From positions 5,394,001-5,458,000 of the forward strand of contig OX335657.1 in NCBI GenBank assembly GCA_946894095.1: a DNA stretch of 64,000 bases, given 5' to 3'. The stretch comes from Incurvaria masculella (lineage: Eukaryota > Arthropoda > Insecta > Lepidoptera > Incurvariidae). The translations under genes and the position numbers were made by a program. Under the pieces are notes generated by a model that searched no databases, was not told where the DNA came from, and saw only the letters and a program-made list of their open reading frames with translations. Positions within the stretch are counted from its first letter, which is position 1. Every line of letters starts with the position of its first letter. Positions 10,376 to 22,500 of this stretch are shown here, in pieces.

Positions 10376-13270
10376 ATGCCGGACCCGACAAGCGGTTATT
10401 CAAGCCGAACGTCTTCAAATATTTTTTGCTGCCCTGTCTGCGGGGACGGAAGACGCTTCAATGGAAGTCGAGGACTACACATACACCTCGCCAGAGCTCA
10501 CCGACCCACCACACGTCCACCAACTACCGCACAACCCTCGCAAGAGGCAACTACCGCTTCTCTACCAGTTATTCATTCATCCTTTGATGACACGATAAAG
10601 TGTCTCCGTATTACATCCCCCGTACTCCGAAGGATCCCACGTGGATCTAGACATGCTGTTGCATCGAAATTATGTGCCGTCATAAAGAAATGCGTTTCGG
10701 ACAATACTGAAAAAGCTTGGGAAGAGCTTTTCCTGTTTGCTTATAAGGTGCTCCACGTATCCAGAGACAAGACAAGAAACAGGCCTTCACTAACCTGTAA
10801 AATCAGAGAAAACCTACAAAATTATGATTCTGTGCTACAGGTTCCAGACCAATGCACATACCTCAACCAAAATTCAACAGTATTCAGGAAGGTGGAGAAC
10901 AAAATATCGAATGGCGACATCCGGGGAGCAGTTAGGCTGCTCACCTCAGATGACGCGCTAGCAGATGAAACGCCGGAGACGCTGGCTGCTCTGAAGTCGA
11001 AACATCCCGCTCCATCGCGCCTTCTTTTCCTCCCGGAGGAGCCGTCCGCAGATCACGAATGTCTATTGACTAAGGAGAGCTCTGTGAGAGAAGCAATTTT
11101 ATCTTTCCCCAATGGATCTTCGGGCGGGTTCGATGGTTTATGTCCTCAACATCTAAAAGACCTTATAAACTCTTCAAACGGTGTCAAAGCTGATAATCTG
11201 CTAGTGGAGCTTACTAATTTGTGTAACTTTATGCTCGCAGGTAAAGTAAATCCGGTTTCCTCGAAATATTTATACGGAGCAGCCCTCATAGCTCTAAATA
11301 AAAAGGACGGTGGAATACGGCCCATCGCTATCGGTTGCACTCTGCGTAGGCTAGTCTCCAAGGTGGCATGTCGCAGTGTTTCTACGGCTCTTGGTGAAGA
11401 ACTACGTCCAGTGCAGCTGGGTTTTGGAACCAGATGCGGATGTGAGGCAGCTGTGCATGCTACACGCTCCTTTATGTTTCAAAATACCGAAGCCGAAGTT
11501 GTTTTAAAGATTGATATCCGAAATGCATTTAATTCAGTTGAACGAGACTCACTGCTAGATCAGATAAAAGAACACATCCCAAGTATTTATCCATACCTAA
11601 ACCAGTGCTATTCTTCTCCTTCACACCTCTTTTACAATGATCACACGATTGAATCAGCCGTCGGATGTCAACAGGGTGACCCGTTGGGCCCTGCTATATT
11701 CAGTTTGGCCATCCACCCGATTATAAAATCGCTCGGCTCGCCATTAAATGTTTGGTATTTAGACGATGGAACGATTGGCGGTAGTTATTCGTCAGTCTTA
11801 TCAGATTTCGAGAAAATTACAGCAGAATTTAACAAAATCGGATTAAGTATTAATTTAGAAAAATGCGAATTGTTCTTTTGTCGTTCAGTATTAGAAGCAC
11901 GGAAGGCTGAAATATGCAGCAGTATTTCTAAAAAATTACCACACATCCGCATCCTGGACGAAAACTCAGTTGTGCTCCTAGGAGCACCACTGACGGAATC
12001 TGCTCTGGCACCCTTTATTGTTAAAAAAGAGGTCGCACTGCGTCAGTTCTCTGAGAGATTGCATCATATAAACTCTCACATGGCCTTTTTCTTGCTAAAA
12101 CATTGTTTCTTTATACCCAGACTTACATATTTTCTTAGATGTTGTCCTTTTTGGAAATACCCCGACAAAATTTTAGCGTTTGATAATTGTTTAAAGAGTA
12201 GCTTAACTGATATTTTAAACGTTAAAATTGAAATGGGTGAGTCAGTATGGGACCAGATTACACTACCAGTCAAATTAGGAGGCACTGGCATGCGCTCGGT
12301 TGGGAACGTGGCTTTGCCAGCTTTTCTGTCTTCCGTACACAGTACCATCGATCTCGTCGGAAAAATTCTACACCCGTCGCAATGCGGCTTTGAGATCGAG
12401 TACATGGGGGAGGCCATTGATGCTTGGCGGAGTCTGTGTCCGGACGAGCCCTTACCTATGCGTCCTATGGTCCAAAAAAGCTGGGACTTACCCATTTCAA
12501 AATTAAAATTAAGTGTTCTCCTGCAGAATGACGATAAACTGAACAAAGCGCGCATCTTGGCTGCCTCGCGTCCAGAATCCGGTGCGTGGCTTCAGGCGTA
12601 TCCTTCAGCGCACCTCGGTACACTGTTGGATCGCATCACGCTGCGCATAGCGTTCTGTCTCCGCGTGGGAGTAAAGATATGTCAACCACACACCTGCCCG
12701 TGCGGCTCGCCGGTCGACACTTACGGCCGCCACGGTCTTTCATGTGCCAAGAGCGCTGGACGAATGTCACGCCACGCTTCCCTTAACGACCTGCTAAAGC
12801 GCTCGCTTGCGACTGCAAAGATCCCCAGCCACCTCGAGCCCCCCGGAATCTGCCGAGATGACGGGAAGAGGCCCGATGGGATCACCTTCTTACCCTGGTC
12901 GCAGGGGAGAGCTTTAGCATGGGACGTTACGTGTGTAGACACCTTGGCCGCAAGCCACTTAGACGGCTCCGCCCGTGCCGCGGGTTCCGCCGCAGCGAAG
13001 GCGGAGGCGCTCAAACACGCCAAGTATTCATCCCTGAAGGATCAGTTTGAGTTCCTTGCCTTTGCCGTTGAGACACACGGCACGTGGAGTGACGACGCGT
13101 GGCAGTTCGCCAATAGATTGTGCAAGTTGCTCGTGGAGGCCACTGACGACCGGCGGGCTCCGTCTTTTTTCCGCCAGCGGGTGTCTCTCGTCATTCAGCG
13201 GGGGAACGCAGCATCCGTCATGGGGACAATGACAACGGGACCCATGATGGACGATTATTTTTACGTTTAG
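10376..13270 (+). CDS. non-LTR retrotransposon ORF: zinc finger, reverse transcriptase, restriction-like endonuclease
   Basis: This 964-codon frame encodes a complete-looking polyprotein for target-primed reverse transcription. Residues 19-42 form a C2H2 finger (C19, C22, H37, H42). The reverse transcriptase occupies the middle, with KIDIRNAFNSVERDSLL, QQGDPLGPAIFS and the catalytic WYLDDG (Y461-D464). Near the C terminus a CCHC knuckle (C774, C776, H786, C790) is followed by a PD-D nuclease signature (P833-D834, D850). This architecture is that of single-ORF elements with a restriction-like endonuclease (R2, R4, NeSL, Hero and relatives). I cannot name the clade, and YLDD in place of the usual ADD is atypical. 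ATG at 10376 is the first in-frame ATG upstream of the finger. There is no internal stop. Broken relatives lie at 29085-30521 and 53060-54990. Confidence 0.88.
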   Translation: MPDPTSGYSSRTSSNIFCCPVCGDGRRFNGSRGLHIHLARAHRPTTRPPTTAQPSQEATTASLPVIHSSFDDTIKCLRITSPVLRRIPRGSRHAVASKLCAVIKKCVSDNTEKAWEELFLFAYKVLHVSRDKTRNRPSLTCKIRENLQNYDSVLQVPDQCTYLNQNSTVFRKVENKISNGDIRGAVRLLTSDDALADETPETLAALKSKHPAPSRLLFLPEEPSADHECLLTKESSVREAILSFPNGSSGGFDGLCPQHLKDLINSSNGVKADNLLVELTNLCNFMLAGKVNPVSSKYLYGAALIALNKKDGGIRPIAIGCTLRRLVSKVACRSVSTALGEELRPVQLGFGTRCGCEAAVHATRSFMFQNTEAEVVLKIDIRNAFNSVERDSLLDQIKEHIPSIYPYLNQCYSSPSHLFYNDHTIESAVGCQQGDPLGPAIFSLAIHPIIKSLGSPLNVWYLDDGTIGGSYSSVLSDFEKITAEFNKIGLSINLEKCELFFCRSVLEARKAEICSSISKKLPHIRILDENSVVLLGAPLTESALAPFIVKKEVALRQFSERLHHINSHMAFFLLKHCFFIPRLTYFLRCCPFWKYPDKILAFDNCLKSSLTDILNVKIEMGESVWDQITLPVKLGGTGMRSVGNVALPAFLSSVHSTIDLVGKILHPSQCGFEIEYMGEAIDAWRSLCPDEPLPMRPMVQKSWDLPISKLKLSVLLQNDDKLNKARILAASRPESGAWLQAYPSAHLGTLLDRITLRIAFCLRVGVKICQPHTCPCGSPVDTYGRHGLSCAKSAGRMSRHASLNDLLKRSLATAKIPSHLEPPGICRDDGKRPDGITFLPWSQGRALAWDVTCVDTLAASHLDGSARAAGSAAAKAEALKHAKYSSLKDQFEFLAFAVETHGTWSDDAWQFANRLCKLLVEATDDRRAPSFFRQRVSLVIQRGNAASVMGTMTTGPMMDDYFYV

Positions 13271-13480
13271 GTCAGTCAGTCAGTAATTATTTTTTTCTAT
13301 TTTGCAGTTTTATGTATATCTCATTATAATTGTGTCGAACATTGTACAACATAACAGAAGCGTCAGCATACATAGTAGATAACAGCAAACATTATGAAAG
13401 GAGAAGAAACATACAAAAATAATCATACAATGTCTCGCTTGCTAAAAGTTAACTTGTTTTCATTGTTTCAAGCTAACATA
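13271..13480 (+). other. 3' flank of the retrotransposon ORF
   Basis: The stop codon is followed by a short GTCAGTCAGTCAGT run and AT-rich sequence. This is the probable 3' UTR; the element's 3' end cannot be fixed without another complete copy. Confidence 0.35.
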
Positions 13481-13484
13481 GTTC

Positions 13485-13935
13485 ATAGTTCATGGTTCAA
13501 AATATTTATTTCGTAGAGTATGTAATTTTAAGTGCTTAATACCATAAAACATGTCAACATTTTACTGTTAATAATATAACAATAATTCAAACATTATTCT
13601 TAAATATAAAAATGCCCTGTTGATTGACAATGAATACTATCTTATTAAAGATTAAAATTAAAACTTAAAACACTGACAATAAAACACAAGCAAATTTCAC
13701 ATTAAGCAAACAAGTACAAGTCAATAAACACGAAAAAATATTAAAATTGCTGATTAAATAAATCTTCAACAGAATAAAATACATTTTCAATTAATACGTT
13801 TCTCAGATCCTTCCGAAATTGTCCCATTTGCAGACTTTTCAAACGGCATAGTATATTGATATACATTATTTTTTTTAAATGGTCACCTGTTGCTGAACGC
13901 GAGAAAGATGTGTTTGGGGTAAGATACACACTTAC
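13485..13935 (-). mobile_element. possible LINE 3' end, minus strand
   Basis: On the minus strand a short frame (13929-13741) ends in VENVFYSVEDLFNQQF-like sequence with the look of a LINE ORF2 C terminus (basic, then FYSVxxx, then stop). It is followed by an AT-rich 3' UTR ending with AATAAATATTTTGAACC and GAACTATGAAC repeats. No polymerase motif is left, so this remains weak. Confidence 0.3.
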
Positions 13936-13939
13936 AAAG

Positions 13940-16900
13940 CCACAAAGCAGTTGACAATCCGTTGAGTACGTATCAATTATGACGTGGTCACAGAATATCC
14001 GAATTTAAAGTGTATCTTTCTTTATCTAAGTTAATTCTAGCTGCTGGTCATAATCCCTTGAAATAATCGATTTCTTTCATTGTCATGTATATGTTGAGTT
14101 GCTCTCAATACATTATATTCTTGTTATAGCATTTTAAAGGATAGTATTTTGTAATAGCTTTAAATGTATTTACAGTATGACTTCTGTCTATATTTCTTGC
14201 TGGTGTTTCTTCGTGAGCAATAGAAATGATCCTAAAAACGAATACAGCTATATTCTTATGAAATTATATTTGAATTGCAGCTAATATAAATTAAGTATAA
14301 AGGTTGTTCAATTAATATCAACATTAAATTAAATTTGCAGACTTTGCTATTCATGCTATGGCTTCCATGCGCATTGCGTTGAAGTCTTTTGGGTGCACAT
14401 CTACGAACGTGCGCAGGCGCAAGCTTGCTTATGAGCGTGACGTACGGTGATACAATAGGAGCTGTGTGAAATATGATGATCATTGTGAAGAACGCTTTGA
14501 GTTATTATATTCTCAGCCTTTCAATTTAGTTTCCGGCTTGTAATCATTTGTAATTGCAGTAGGTAATTAGTTGTATATGAATTATCGTCGTAATGAAGAA
14601 CGATATTTCACGGAATTGTGGCGGCGCGGAGACGAAGTGCATTTGTTTTGCTACCAACATATACAGGCTGAAATTTTGAGTGCAGAGGTGTCTGGAGACA
14701 AATTAAGAACTGTATTTAATACATAGTTCCCATACACTTCACGTGACAAAAATTAATTAGCAATGCAGAATTTCACCAAAATTTATAATGGCAAGGTGCT
14801 TATCTTCACTCAAGAATCAAATCCGTAGCAATATGCGTATTCAAAAGAGCACCCCCATAAGCACTATAACTTTCTATTCTTGTCGATTCTTCTTCGTGAA
14901 CGATTCTCGAAAAGTTTACAAATTGAGCCACTTATCCAAGAGTATGTAAGTATACACATAATGATAGAAAATGAACAAATAAACGAATTGTGGCAATACT
15001 GAGCTGGTCTGATGATGGAGCCGGAAGGTAATCATTACTACGAAAAACTTATATGTCGTTAAATTTGAGTCGTAAAGGGTTTAAACTCATTTGATATGTC
15101 TCGATTAGTAATAATCGCATAGTTATCCTAGATCTGATGATGGAGCTAGTAATGCTAAATGGTGATAACGGAAACCTAACAACTATATGATGAAACTTTT
15201 GGACTTGTCTCAATGAGTACTCTGATCCTACGTGGTTCGCAGGATCAGATGGGAAAGGTTTTCACATGATGAGACTTGGGCCGCGGTACGAATTGCACTC
15301 AAACGCTGACAATGTGAATACAGTAGGTCCGAATCGCGCTGACAGTGCTCAAAGCCTCTATTACGAGTTACAATATTTATTTTAATTTAAGAATTTGTTT
15401 TTAATTTAATGGTTCGTGGAAAAAAAAATTTTTTTTTTACAACCGCTTAAATTTATGATACAACCGCTCATGCTTAGAACGTTTCATTCTGTCAAAATGA
15501 AAAAAATGGGAACGCAAAAAATAAATAATTTTTGCAATAAACGTATACTTGACGTTAAACTTCAAATGTAGGTCGACCTTGGCCGAATTCCAGTGAAAGT
15601 TATACTTAAACTGACCAACTACAACTACATGCAACAACTACATAATTATGTTTATAGGTACACATGATTACACGAAGTACGCAATGGACACAACATTACC
15701 CATTACAAGTCACACATTGCAAAACATATTTTAAGAGACTGGGCACATAATTGTATCCGCAAGTACCATAGAAGCATTTTATGACTCAACTTATAGGTGT
15801 CTGGGAAGATATTAAAAAAACGCATTACATGTATACTAAAACTGTTATGTCCACAACACGAAACTTTTATGAAATGTGAAGAAAACCAGCTGCAGCACGT
15901 AAAATATACCAAACATGTTCAACAGTTACATAGACGATGAGTATCTATTGAAAGTATGTTTAAGGTTGAATTTATAGGAGAGACTCATTAAGTCTGTTCA
16001 TGTTGGTTATTAATGTAAAAAAGCCATTAAAACCACGCACATTAAAGCAACTATAATATAATATTTGTGTCAAAGTATACAATTATTTTTTTACGCGGCT
16101 TGCAATCCGTAGCTGTAAATCTGCGGTCTTCTGCGGCCGAGACTACGAGTAGACCACGGGTTAAAATGCAATGGCGTGCAACCTTTTCTTTGTTATTTTA
16201 GTTTGTTAGTTGAATGTACCATACACAACGCTGCAAGGTTGTAGTGAGATGGTAAAAGTATTTATAAAAAAAAACGTTATACATTTACTGTGCAATAAAA
16301 ATGACACATATGTTGCAACTAATTTATTAGGTACTGAGAAATATTGTAAAATGTAGTAGAGAGTAATTATGAAGAGGTCAAACCTTAGGTTAGGCTTGTT
16401 AAAGTCTCTTTAACTGCCTTTAATAGCGATAAATTACATAATATTAAAGACTCAGACATCAAACCACAACGCTGTATACATAGATGTAAGTTAATCATTT
16501 AATTACTCTATATAAAAAACCACTTAGAGTAGGTAAAGTGGAATATCCCAGATTCCTTACACACGATTAATGATACTTTTCTATATATATGTGTTTTCCT
16601 AGTAGGTATATACATCCCAAAAGTCGAAGCTGACTAGCTTAATCGCCACATGTTAAGGCCTTTCTTAGCAGCTTGCAATCAATACCACTACAAAATAATC
16701 AGCATTTTAATAATAAAGGCACTTTAAGTGCGGATTAAAATAAATCTGCACTTGGTGAAAACCAGGCTAAGCCGTAACAGCTATCAGAAAAAAAAGCTAG
16801 GACTAGGGATTTGACTACTAACTTAGCTTACTAACTAACTAACTAACTTAGCTACAACATTTTACTTTTGCTAAGAAATCTTAGCTTAGAATAATATTTA

Positions 16901-17335
16901 TCTTGTATCCCAAGTAAGTAATAAAAATGTTCACTTTGTCCAGCTTTAACACCCGGTATATGTTTCGAAATACTAATTGAGATATTGAAAAATAAGATAT
17001 TGATCATGTAGCATATAATACGACAAGTCATTTTGCTAACGTATACTTGTTCAGGGTCAAAGAATTGAATAGGGCGACGACCGTGTATGCTCTTGAACGC
17101 AGAAAACACGTTCGGCAGAAATAGCTTCGACACAAAGAAAGCAATAGCGGAGGGCGAGACGTGTCCTGCCGGATATGTGGCAGCCTTTCAAGGAGAACCT
17201 CTTCAATCCTGCATTTTGTAATCTTGCATTTACACTCGTGTCTATAGCGTCTGTTTACGTCTCCGCTCAAATCGATGCTCAAATGGTCTTCGATATTTTA
17301 TTATTTTAAAATTGTTTCAAGTCAAATCACTCGTT
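13940..17335. other. AT-rich non-coding DNA, no gene seen
   Basis: Only short open frames without domains. TCTGATGATGGAGC occurs twice (about 15009 and 15133) within weakly similar repeats. A short (CTAA)n run is at 16824-16848. Confidence 0.45.
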
Positions 17336-17340
17336 CTTTT

Positions 17341-17648
17341 TAGGGTTCCGTACCCAAAGGGTGAAAACGGAACCCTATTACTGAGCCTTCGCTGTCCGTC
17401 CGTCCGTCCGTCTGTCAGTCCGTCCGTCAAAGGGCTCTATCTCATGAACCGTAACAGGTAGGCAGCTGAAATTTTCACAAAGTATGTATTTATTTTGCCG
17501 CTATAACAACAAATACGTAAAATTAAAAAATATTAAAAAATAAAGGGTGGTCCCATACAAAAAACGTGATTTTTTTGTGTTATATCTTCTACGATGGTAC
17601 GGAACCCTTCGTGTGCAAATCCGACTCGCACTTGACCGGTTTTTTTAA
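17341..17648 (+). repeat. GGTTCCG-family repeat, copy 2
   Basis: Plus-strand, full-length copy running from AGGGTTCCGTACCCAAAGGG to CGCACTTGACCGGTTTTTTT, with a CCGT tetranucleotide run near 17396-17428. Confidence 0.88.
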
Positions 17649-17649
17649 A

Positions 17650-18995
17650 ACAGTTTATCACCGAAACGTGTAACATTGTAATACGCCTATACAATCTCGA
17701 AAATAGGACAGTGTTCTTTATTTTCGAAGGAAACTAACGATAGCGGAAGCCGACGAAATACATGCATGAAGGATATCTTAGTCACACCTTAGGATGTTCT
17801 TCTTCTTACAAAAAAAAAAATACTGTTTTATTAGGCAACCATCGTTTTTGCGCCAGTTTTGCAGCAAACGTTACAAGCTTATATTTTGTACATAGTAATT
17901 TAGGTGCCTGTCAGCAAGTCATTTTACCGGCGATTTAGATCTATAGGACCTAGATTATAATCCCGACTAATATTATAAATGGGAAAGTGTGTTTGTAGGT
18001 TCATTGATGTCTCCTTTGACGCAGCAACAAAGCAAATTGCATAGACATACTTTTTATGGGCCGGAGAGTGACATATGTAATCTATTCTATTTATCCCGGT
18101 AAAAACTTGTCACCGGTCCCAGTAGAGCCGATTTTCTTACGTATTTGGTATTTTTTTGAATATCTTATGTAAGTAATTAGTCAAAAAGTTTAAATCGATT
18201 CTCACTCATACTTTTTTACGTATTTAAATATAATAAATTGTAAAAACATAGTACCTACCTGCTTCTTTGCACTGTACAAAATAATCTACGTATTTGAATT
18301 ATTTTACTGCAAGATTACAATGCAATTATATTCTTTGACGTGTCCGAGTGCACTGTATTTACAATTTTATGTTAATAATATTGCAAATTTGTTTGAATGC
18401 TCAAATATATGTTTAAAGAAATAATCTCGATAAAGATGTCTACGAATTGCCCTCTAATTTCGTTTATTTCAGAATGCGTATGTTTGATATTCCTAGAAAA
18501 CATACCCCAATGGAAATAGCGGCCATGTATAGTAGCGGCGAAATATGTATCCCAATTCATGTGCAGTACACAACATAAAAAGGTATTCTACAAGGTCCAC
18601 TATTCGTGCGATGCATAAATAATATTGTTTGCAAACTCGTAAAAAGTCATAAATGATAATTGGCCTTGGACCATTCACTTCTAACAATGGGCCAGCGGGA
18701 AACCCGCTTTTGGCACGCTAATTACTATAACAGTGCATCCGCAAGGTAAATATGCAACGCTGCAAGGTTAAGAGTTCAATTTGTCACACGTTTCCATTGC
18801 TTCTCATATTGAACAGAAAAAACCTCATTAGGCGGTGACTTTTAAAATAAAGGGGACTCACTCCGCCAGTACCGAACGCTACATCAAATATAATTCTAAT
18901 CTTTATGCTGCATTAACGCCGCCTAAAACCTTTTTTTGCCGTCCCTTTTCATGATCTGTTAAAATAAAAGCCCTGTTGTTTAAAAAGGTATAAAT
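17650..18995. other. AT-rich non-coding DNA with one Helitron trace
   Basis: Apart from the Lep1-like fragment at 17965-18125, I see no gene, RNA or repeat boundary. Confidence 0.45.
17965..18125 (+). mobile_element. Lep1-type non-autonomous Helitron fragment
   Basis: The 5' end GACTAATATTATAAATGGG is the hallmark start of the lepidopteran Lep1/Helitron group. GGAGAGTGACATA and TTATCCCGGTAAAA follow. The characteristic 3' hairpin is missing, so it is truncated. Confidence 0.55.
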
Positions 18996-19003
18996 ATGTG
19001 AAA

Positions 19004-19311
19004 AAACCGGCCAAGTGCGAGTCGGACTCGCACACGAAGGGTTCCGTACCATCGTCAACAATAAAACAAAAAAATCACGTTTCTTGTATTAGTAGCCCCC
19101 TTTAATTTTAATATTTTTATCTTTCTACCTATTTGTTGTTATAGCGGCAAAATAAATACACACTCTGTGAAAATTTCAGCTGTCTACCTGTTACGGTTAC
19201 TGAGATACAGCCCTGTGACAGACGGACAGACGGACGGACGGACGGACGGACGGACAGCGGAGGCTTAGTAATAGGGTTCCGTTTTCACCCTTTGGGTACG
19301 GAACCCTAAAA
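19004..19311 (-). repeat. GGTTCCG-family repeat, copy 3
   Basis: Minus-strand full-length copy. It starts AAAAAACCGGCCAAGTGCGA and ends TTTGGGTACGGAACCCTAAA. It contains an uninterrupted run of about seven GGAC/GACG units near 19221-19255. Confidence 0.88.
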
Positions 19312-19439
19312 AGGCGCTATATAAATAAGTTAATTCGTTTTAAATTGTGTTTTGTATGTGAATCCAGAATAAATGTGTTTCCAAAAAATTTTATAAATAA
19401 ATAGCTGCCCTAATATTATGCCTGACTAAGTCGTCGTAA

Positions 19440-19615
19440 TGACGTCCCGAACGCGAGCTGTTCCATTCTTCGGAATCCATGTAAAACTGCTAGGTGGGAG
19501 GCTTTAAGCCAACGTTAGTACCATCGTACTGTTTGAAAAAATGGTCGGACTATAAAGAAATTTGTCCGTGTTTTCCATCAAGTTCCATGTAGCCGTGCGA
19601 TGTAAGGAAAACGTA
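19440..19615 (+). repeat. SINE body fragment
   Basis: Partial SINE body without a head: GAGCTGTTCCATTCTTCGGA, CATGTAAAACTGCTAGGTGG, ACCATCGTA, GTCCGTGTTTTCCATC, CATGTAGCCGTGC. It is diverged from the copies at 27285 and 52208. Confidence 0.6.
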
Positions 19616-19929
19616 TTCTATTCCATCACAAGCATTAAAATCTTACATAAATAACGAAAAGAACAATACCAGTCCACCGAATAGGATAAACTAAATTGAA
19701 GATGTGTCGATTCGACCTAAAGGGTATTGCTAACATTACTCGGCCTGCCTATAGTAAAGGTAATGTCAATAGACGCTTTTCGATTGTTCGAATCGAATTA
19801 CTATTGGTAGATTTTTATCTTTTAATAATATTGCTAAAGAAAGGGAATTTAAGGTGACAAATGAGACACAGATTTTGGATTTCAATTTTTAACGAGCACT
19901 ACCTACCTATAACTACCTATCTATAACTG

Positions 19930-20044
19930 TTCATGAGATACAGCCCTGTGATAGACAGGCGGACGGCCGGACGAACGGGCGGACGGACAGCGGAGGCTTA
20001 GTAATAGGGTTCCGTTGGCACCCTTTGGATACGGAACCCTAAAA
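19930..20044 (-). repeat. GGTTCCG-family repeat, copy 4 (partial)
   Basis: Only the GGTTCCG-side third is present (TCATGAGATACAGCCCTGTG through TTTGGATACGGAACCCTAAA). The ACTTGGCCGG end is missing. Confidence 0.8.
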
Positions 20045-20049
20045 ATGGT

Positions 20050-21420
20050 CTATTTATGTATTTTGTAATTCCCGCGCTTTAGAACTCACCTTAGAAAAAT
20101 ACATGTTTATAAATATTGTGCATAATTTACAAACCTATTTTAATTTTTAACACCAAACACCCGTATTTGTATTGTATTTAATAAAATATTATGCGTACTT
20201 TCCTTTTATTTATTGTTTAGTTTAAGTTTGGTGCTTGTTGTTTTATTGTAATATAGTTAATAAAAATAGCATTACTATGTTATATAATCGCATTGTGGGA
20301 GAAAAAATGTTTGCTAGGAAGTCAGAAAAGGGTCCTTTAGGGGTCTCTGAGAAGTGCATTGCCTAGCCGCCGAAATGATTACTCCAGCCCTGGACAGTAC
20401 AGAAGGGAAGTGAGTCAACTCCATGCGGTTCACAAAAAGTGATGTGTTTGAACAAAAAGTTACGTGTTTAAACATTGATTTACACAAGCAGGTATACAAA
20501 TAACTCGTATTTCTGTAAGCAGTGGAAACGCTTCTGTAAACTTAGACTAAGTAGACGTTAAACAAATCCAGTGAAGTTTCTTGCCAGTTCTTCTTCGCTG
20601 CAATTGTGATGGATGATGAATTAACGATAAAAGAAGTCGTTGGTCTTTTTCTTCGATCGGGCCTAATACAAGAAATCTATTCGAATCGTAGACGTGTCGA
20701 ATTATTTATGACAATGGTCGATTATTCGATTCAAATAAACTGAATAGACGCTGGGCGGGTCCAAGCGGCATTCAGTGGAAGGTTAAACGTAAGATATAGG
20801 ATTGCATGGCAACAGTTATAACAGTAGTGAACGTCAGGAGTTGTAACCGGTCGGATGCTGCCATCGGTCTCGGTATGCAACTATTGCCGACTGCAGTCGG
20901 TTATAGGCCGTATAATAAATCGAGAAAACGAGAGTTAGAAGAGATAAGTAAGCGTCTGAAAGTAAAAGTCTGGGACTAACTTTCAATGCTTGCAGCGACA
21001 AACCAACGCTTTACCCAGATTCTATAATAGGTTTTAAACTTTTTTATGCGCAGAGCGACATATGGAACACGCCAGAATCTCAGTCCGACGACGCCCATGG
21101 GCTTTCGATTCGATTTTATTCAGGAACTGCGAAGCCATGCCGTTCGGCCAGGTGCTTCTTCACATTGCGTTTGGGGAGGCTTGCACTGAATTAATACCTC
21201 GACATTGAGTGCATTTCACAGTTTACCGACTCTATAGATAAATTACCTACAGGATCTGTTGGTACTCATAGGAGGAACAGTGTATGGGTACATTCCCTGC
21301 CTTTCCCACATTGAACGATGGTTTTAAAATGCTATGTATACGGTATGCTAATTCTGTGCAATATAAAAGTTAGATAGAGTCTTATTTTGCATTTCCTCCT
21401 ACTGTCAGAGCACAAAGCAC
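20050..21420. other. non-coding DNA, no gene seen
   Basis: No supported gene. Near 21135-21180 the words CGGCCAGGTGCTTCTTCACA recur in altered form at 23648-23670 (CGGCCAGGTGCTTCATCA), suggesting remnants of one dispersed element. Confidence 0.4.
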
Positions 21421-21426
21421 AAATAC

Positions 21427-21940
21427 AGTAAACGCTGATTATCCGAATTAATTGGAGCCGAAGGCAATCCGGATAGTTGAAGGTTCGGATAATTGATCTC
21501 TTATAAAATGAAAAGAAAACAATTTTATTGATTCTTACACGTAACCTTACCACATGAAACATGATATACTTTAAAACAAAATTTATTCACAATGTGTTTG
21601 TAATACAGTAAAACTTTTCATTAGGCGAAGGCGGCACAAGTAAACACTTGTGGCGCTTTTAAGGGGCTAAGAAAAAATCGGAAATAAAATAATTATATAA
21701 GTACATCTTTGTGTTTTGCACTAATCAATTATTTTTGTTCAAAAAGTCATCCTTTTTTGGGGAAAATGCTATATTTGTGAAGCCAGCAGTGTAGAGACCG
21801 TCCGCACGTGAACACGTCATTGCTTGACCGGTTTTTATTTTTAGATGCTTTCGGATCCTTGAAGCGATCCGTATAACAGGTCAATCCGTATAATCGATGT
21901 TCGGATAGTCGGCGTTCGGTTAATCGGCATTCTACTCTTA
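21427..21940. mobile_element. pogo/Tigger-like MITE remnant
   Basis: The left end CAGTAAACGCTGATTATCCG with AATTAATTGG resembles pogo-group ends, which read CAGT...TATCCG...AATTGG. The right end has inverted, degenerate equivalents (CGGATAGTCGGCGTTCGG, TTAATCGGCATTCT). A TA precedes the left CAGT, as expected for TA-targeting elements. No transposase is encoded. Confidence 0.5.
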
Positions 21941-22054
21941 TCGAATTCAAATCGATCTTCTGAAAAAGTATTTAGTTGCTCTTTATGCCTTTAGGTCCGC
22001 CCTCGCTCAGAGGCACGTCACAAGTTCTATCGCCTAATCAAGGTTTCGATCACG

Positions 22055-22215
22055 CTGTAGCAGCGGCGCAGCGGTGGGGCGCAGCCGTGAAGCAGCTTGC
22101 CTTGGGTCCGTTGCGAGCCTTGCACAACGGCGCCGCTCGCCGCCGCCGCTCCGCTCGACCGGCGCGAGACAGGTCGGACCACCCTCTCGGTGCACTTCCT
22201 AATCTTCGGCGGTGA
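22055..22215. promoter_or_regulatory. CpG-rich block
   Basis: An isolated GC-rich stretch in AT-rich flanks. Several frames are open on both strands but none has a recognisable domain. A promoter or untranslated exon is possible, but no evidence fixes the strand. Confidence 0.2.
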
Positions 22216-22349
22216 GCTTGGCGGCACGCGATGCCTCCATTGTTGTCTGCAGTCCGATTACAATGGGAGATGGAGCATGATTGTGACATCAATCTAGTTT
22301 AGTCGGCTGCTGTTGTCGAATAGGTCATCTTTACACTTTTGTTTTATAT

Positions 22350-22500
22350 TTATGACTGGACATGGATGGCAAATACCACACCCACCGTGGATTTAAGCAC
22401 AACATCCCCCGAATGAAATAACTACCATGCCAGGACCTTCCCTTATTATTTATCCATTGCGGTGGTACCAACCCGGGCCTCCATCACTTAGGGGACCGCA
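22350..22500 (-). repeat. SINE body fragment, minus strand
   Basis: GACTGGACATGGATGGCAAA, CATGCCAGGACCTTCCCTTA and GGTACCAACCCGGGC are minus-strand words of the SINE body. The middle is deleted and the head is absent. Confidence 0.55.

Noticed and set aside
9828..10598. 256-codon plus-strand frame ahead of the retrotransposon ORF
   Set aside because: It overlaps the zinc-finger region of the real ORF in another frame and shows no domain; probably a chance frame.
12076..12555. 159-codon minus-strand frame inside the retrotransposon
   Set aside because: Antisense shadow of the conserved polyprotein at 10376-13270.
17396..17428. CRISPR-like direct repeats (CCGT runs in several places)
   Set aside because: They are tetranucleotide microsatellites at a fixed site inside a dispersed eukaryotic repeat, with no spacers.
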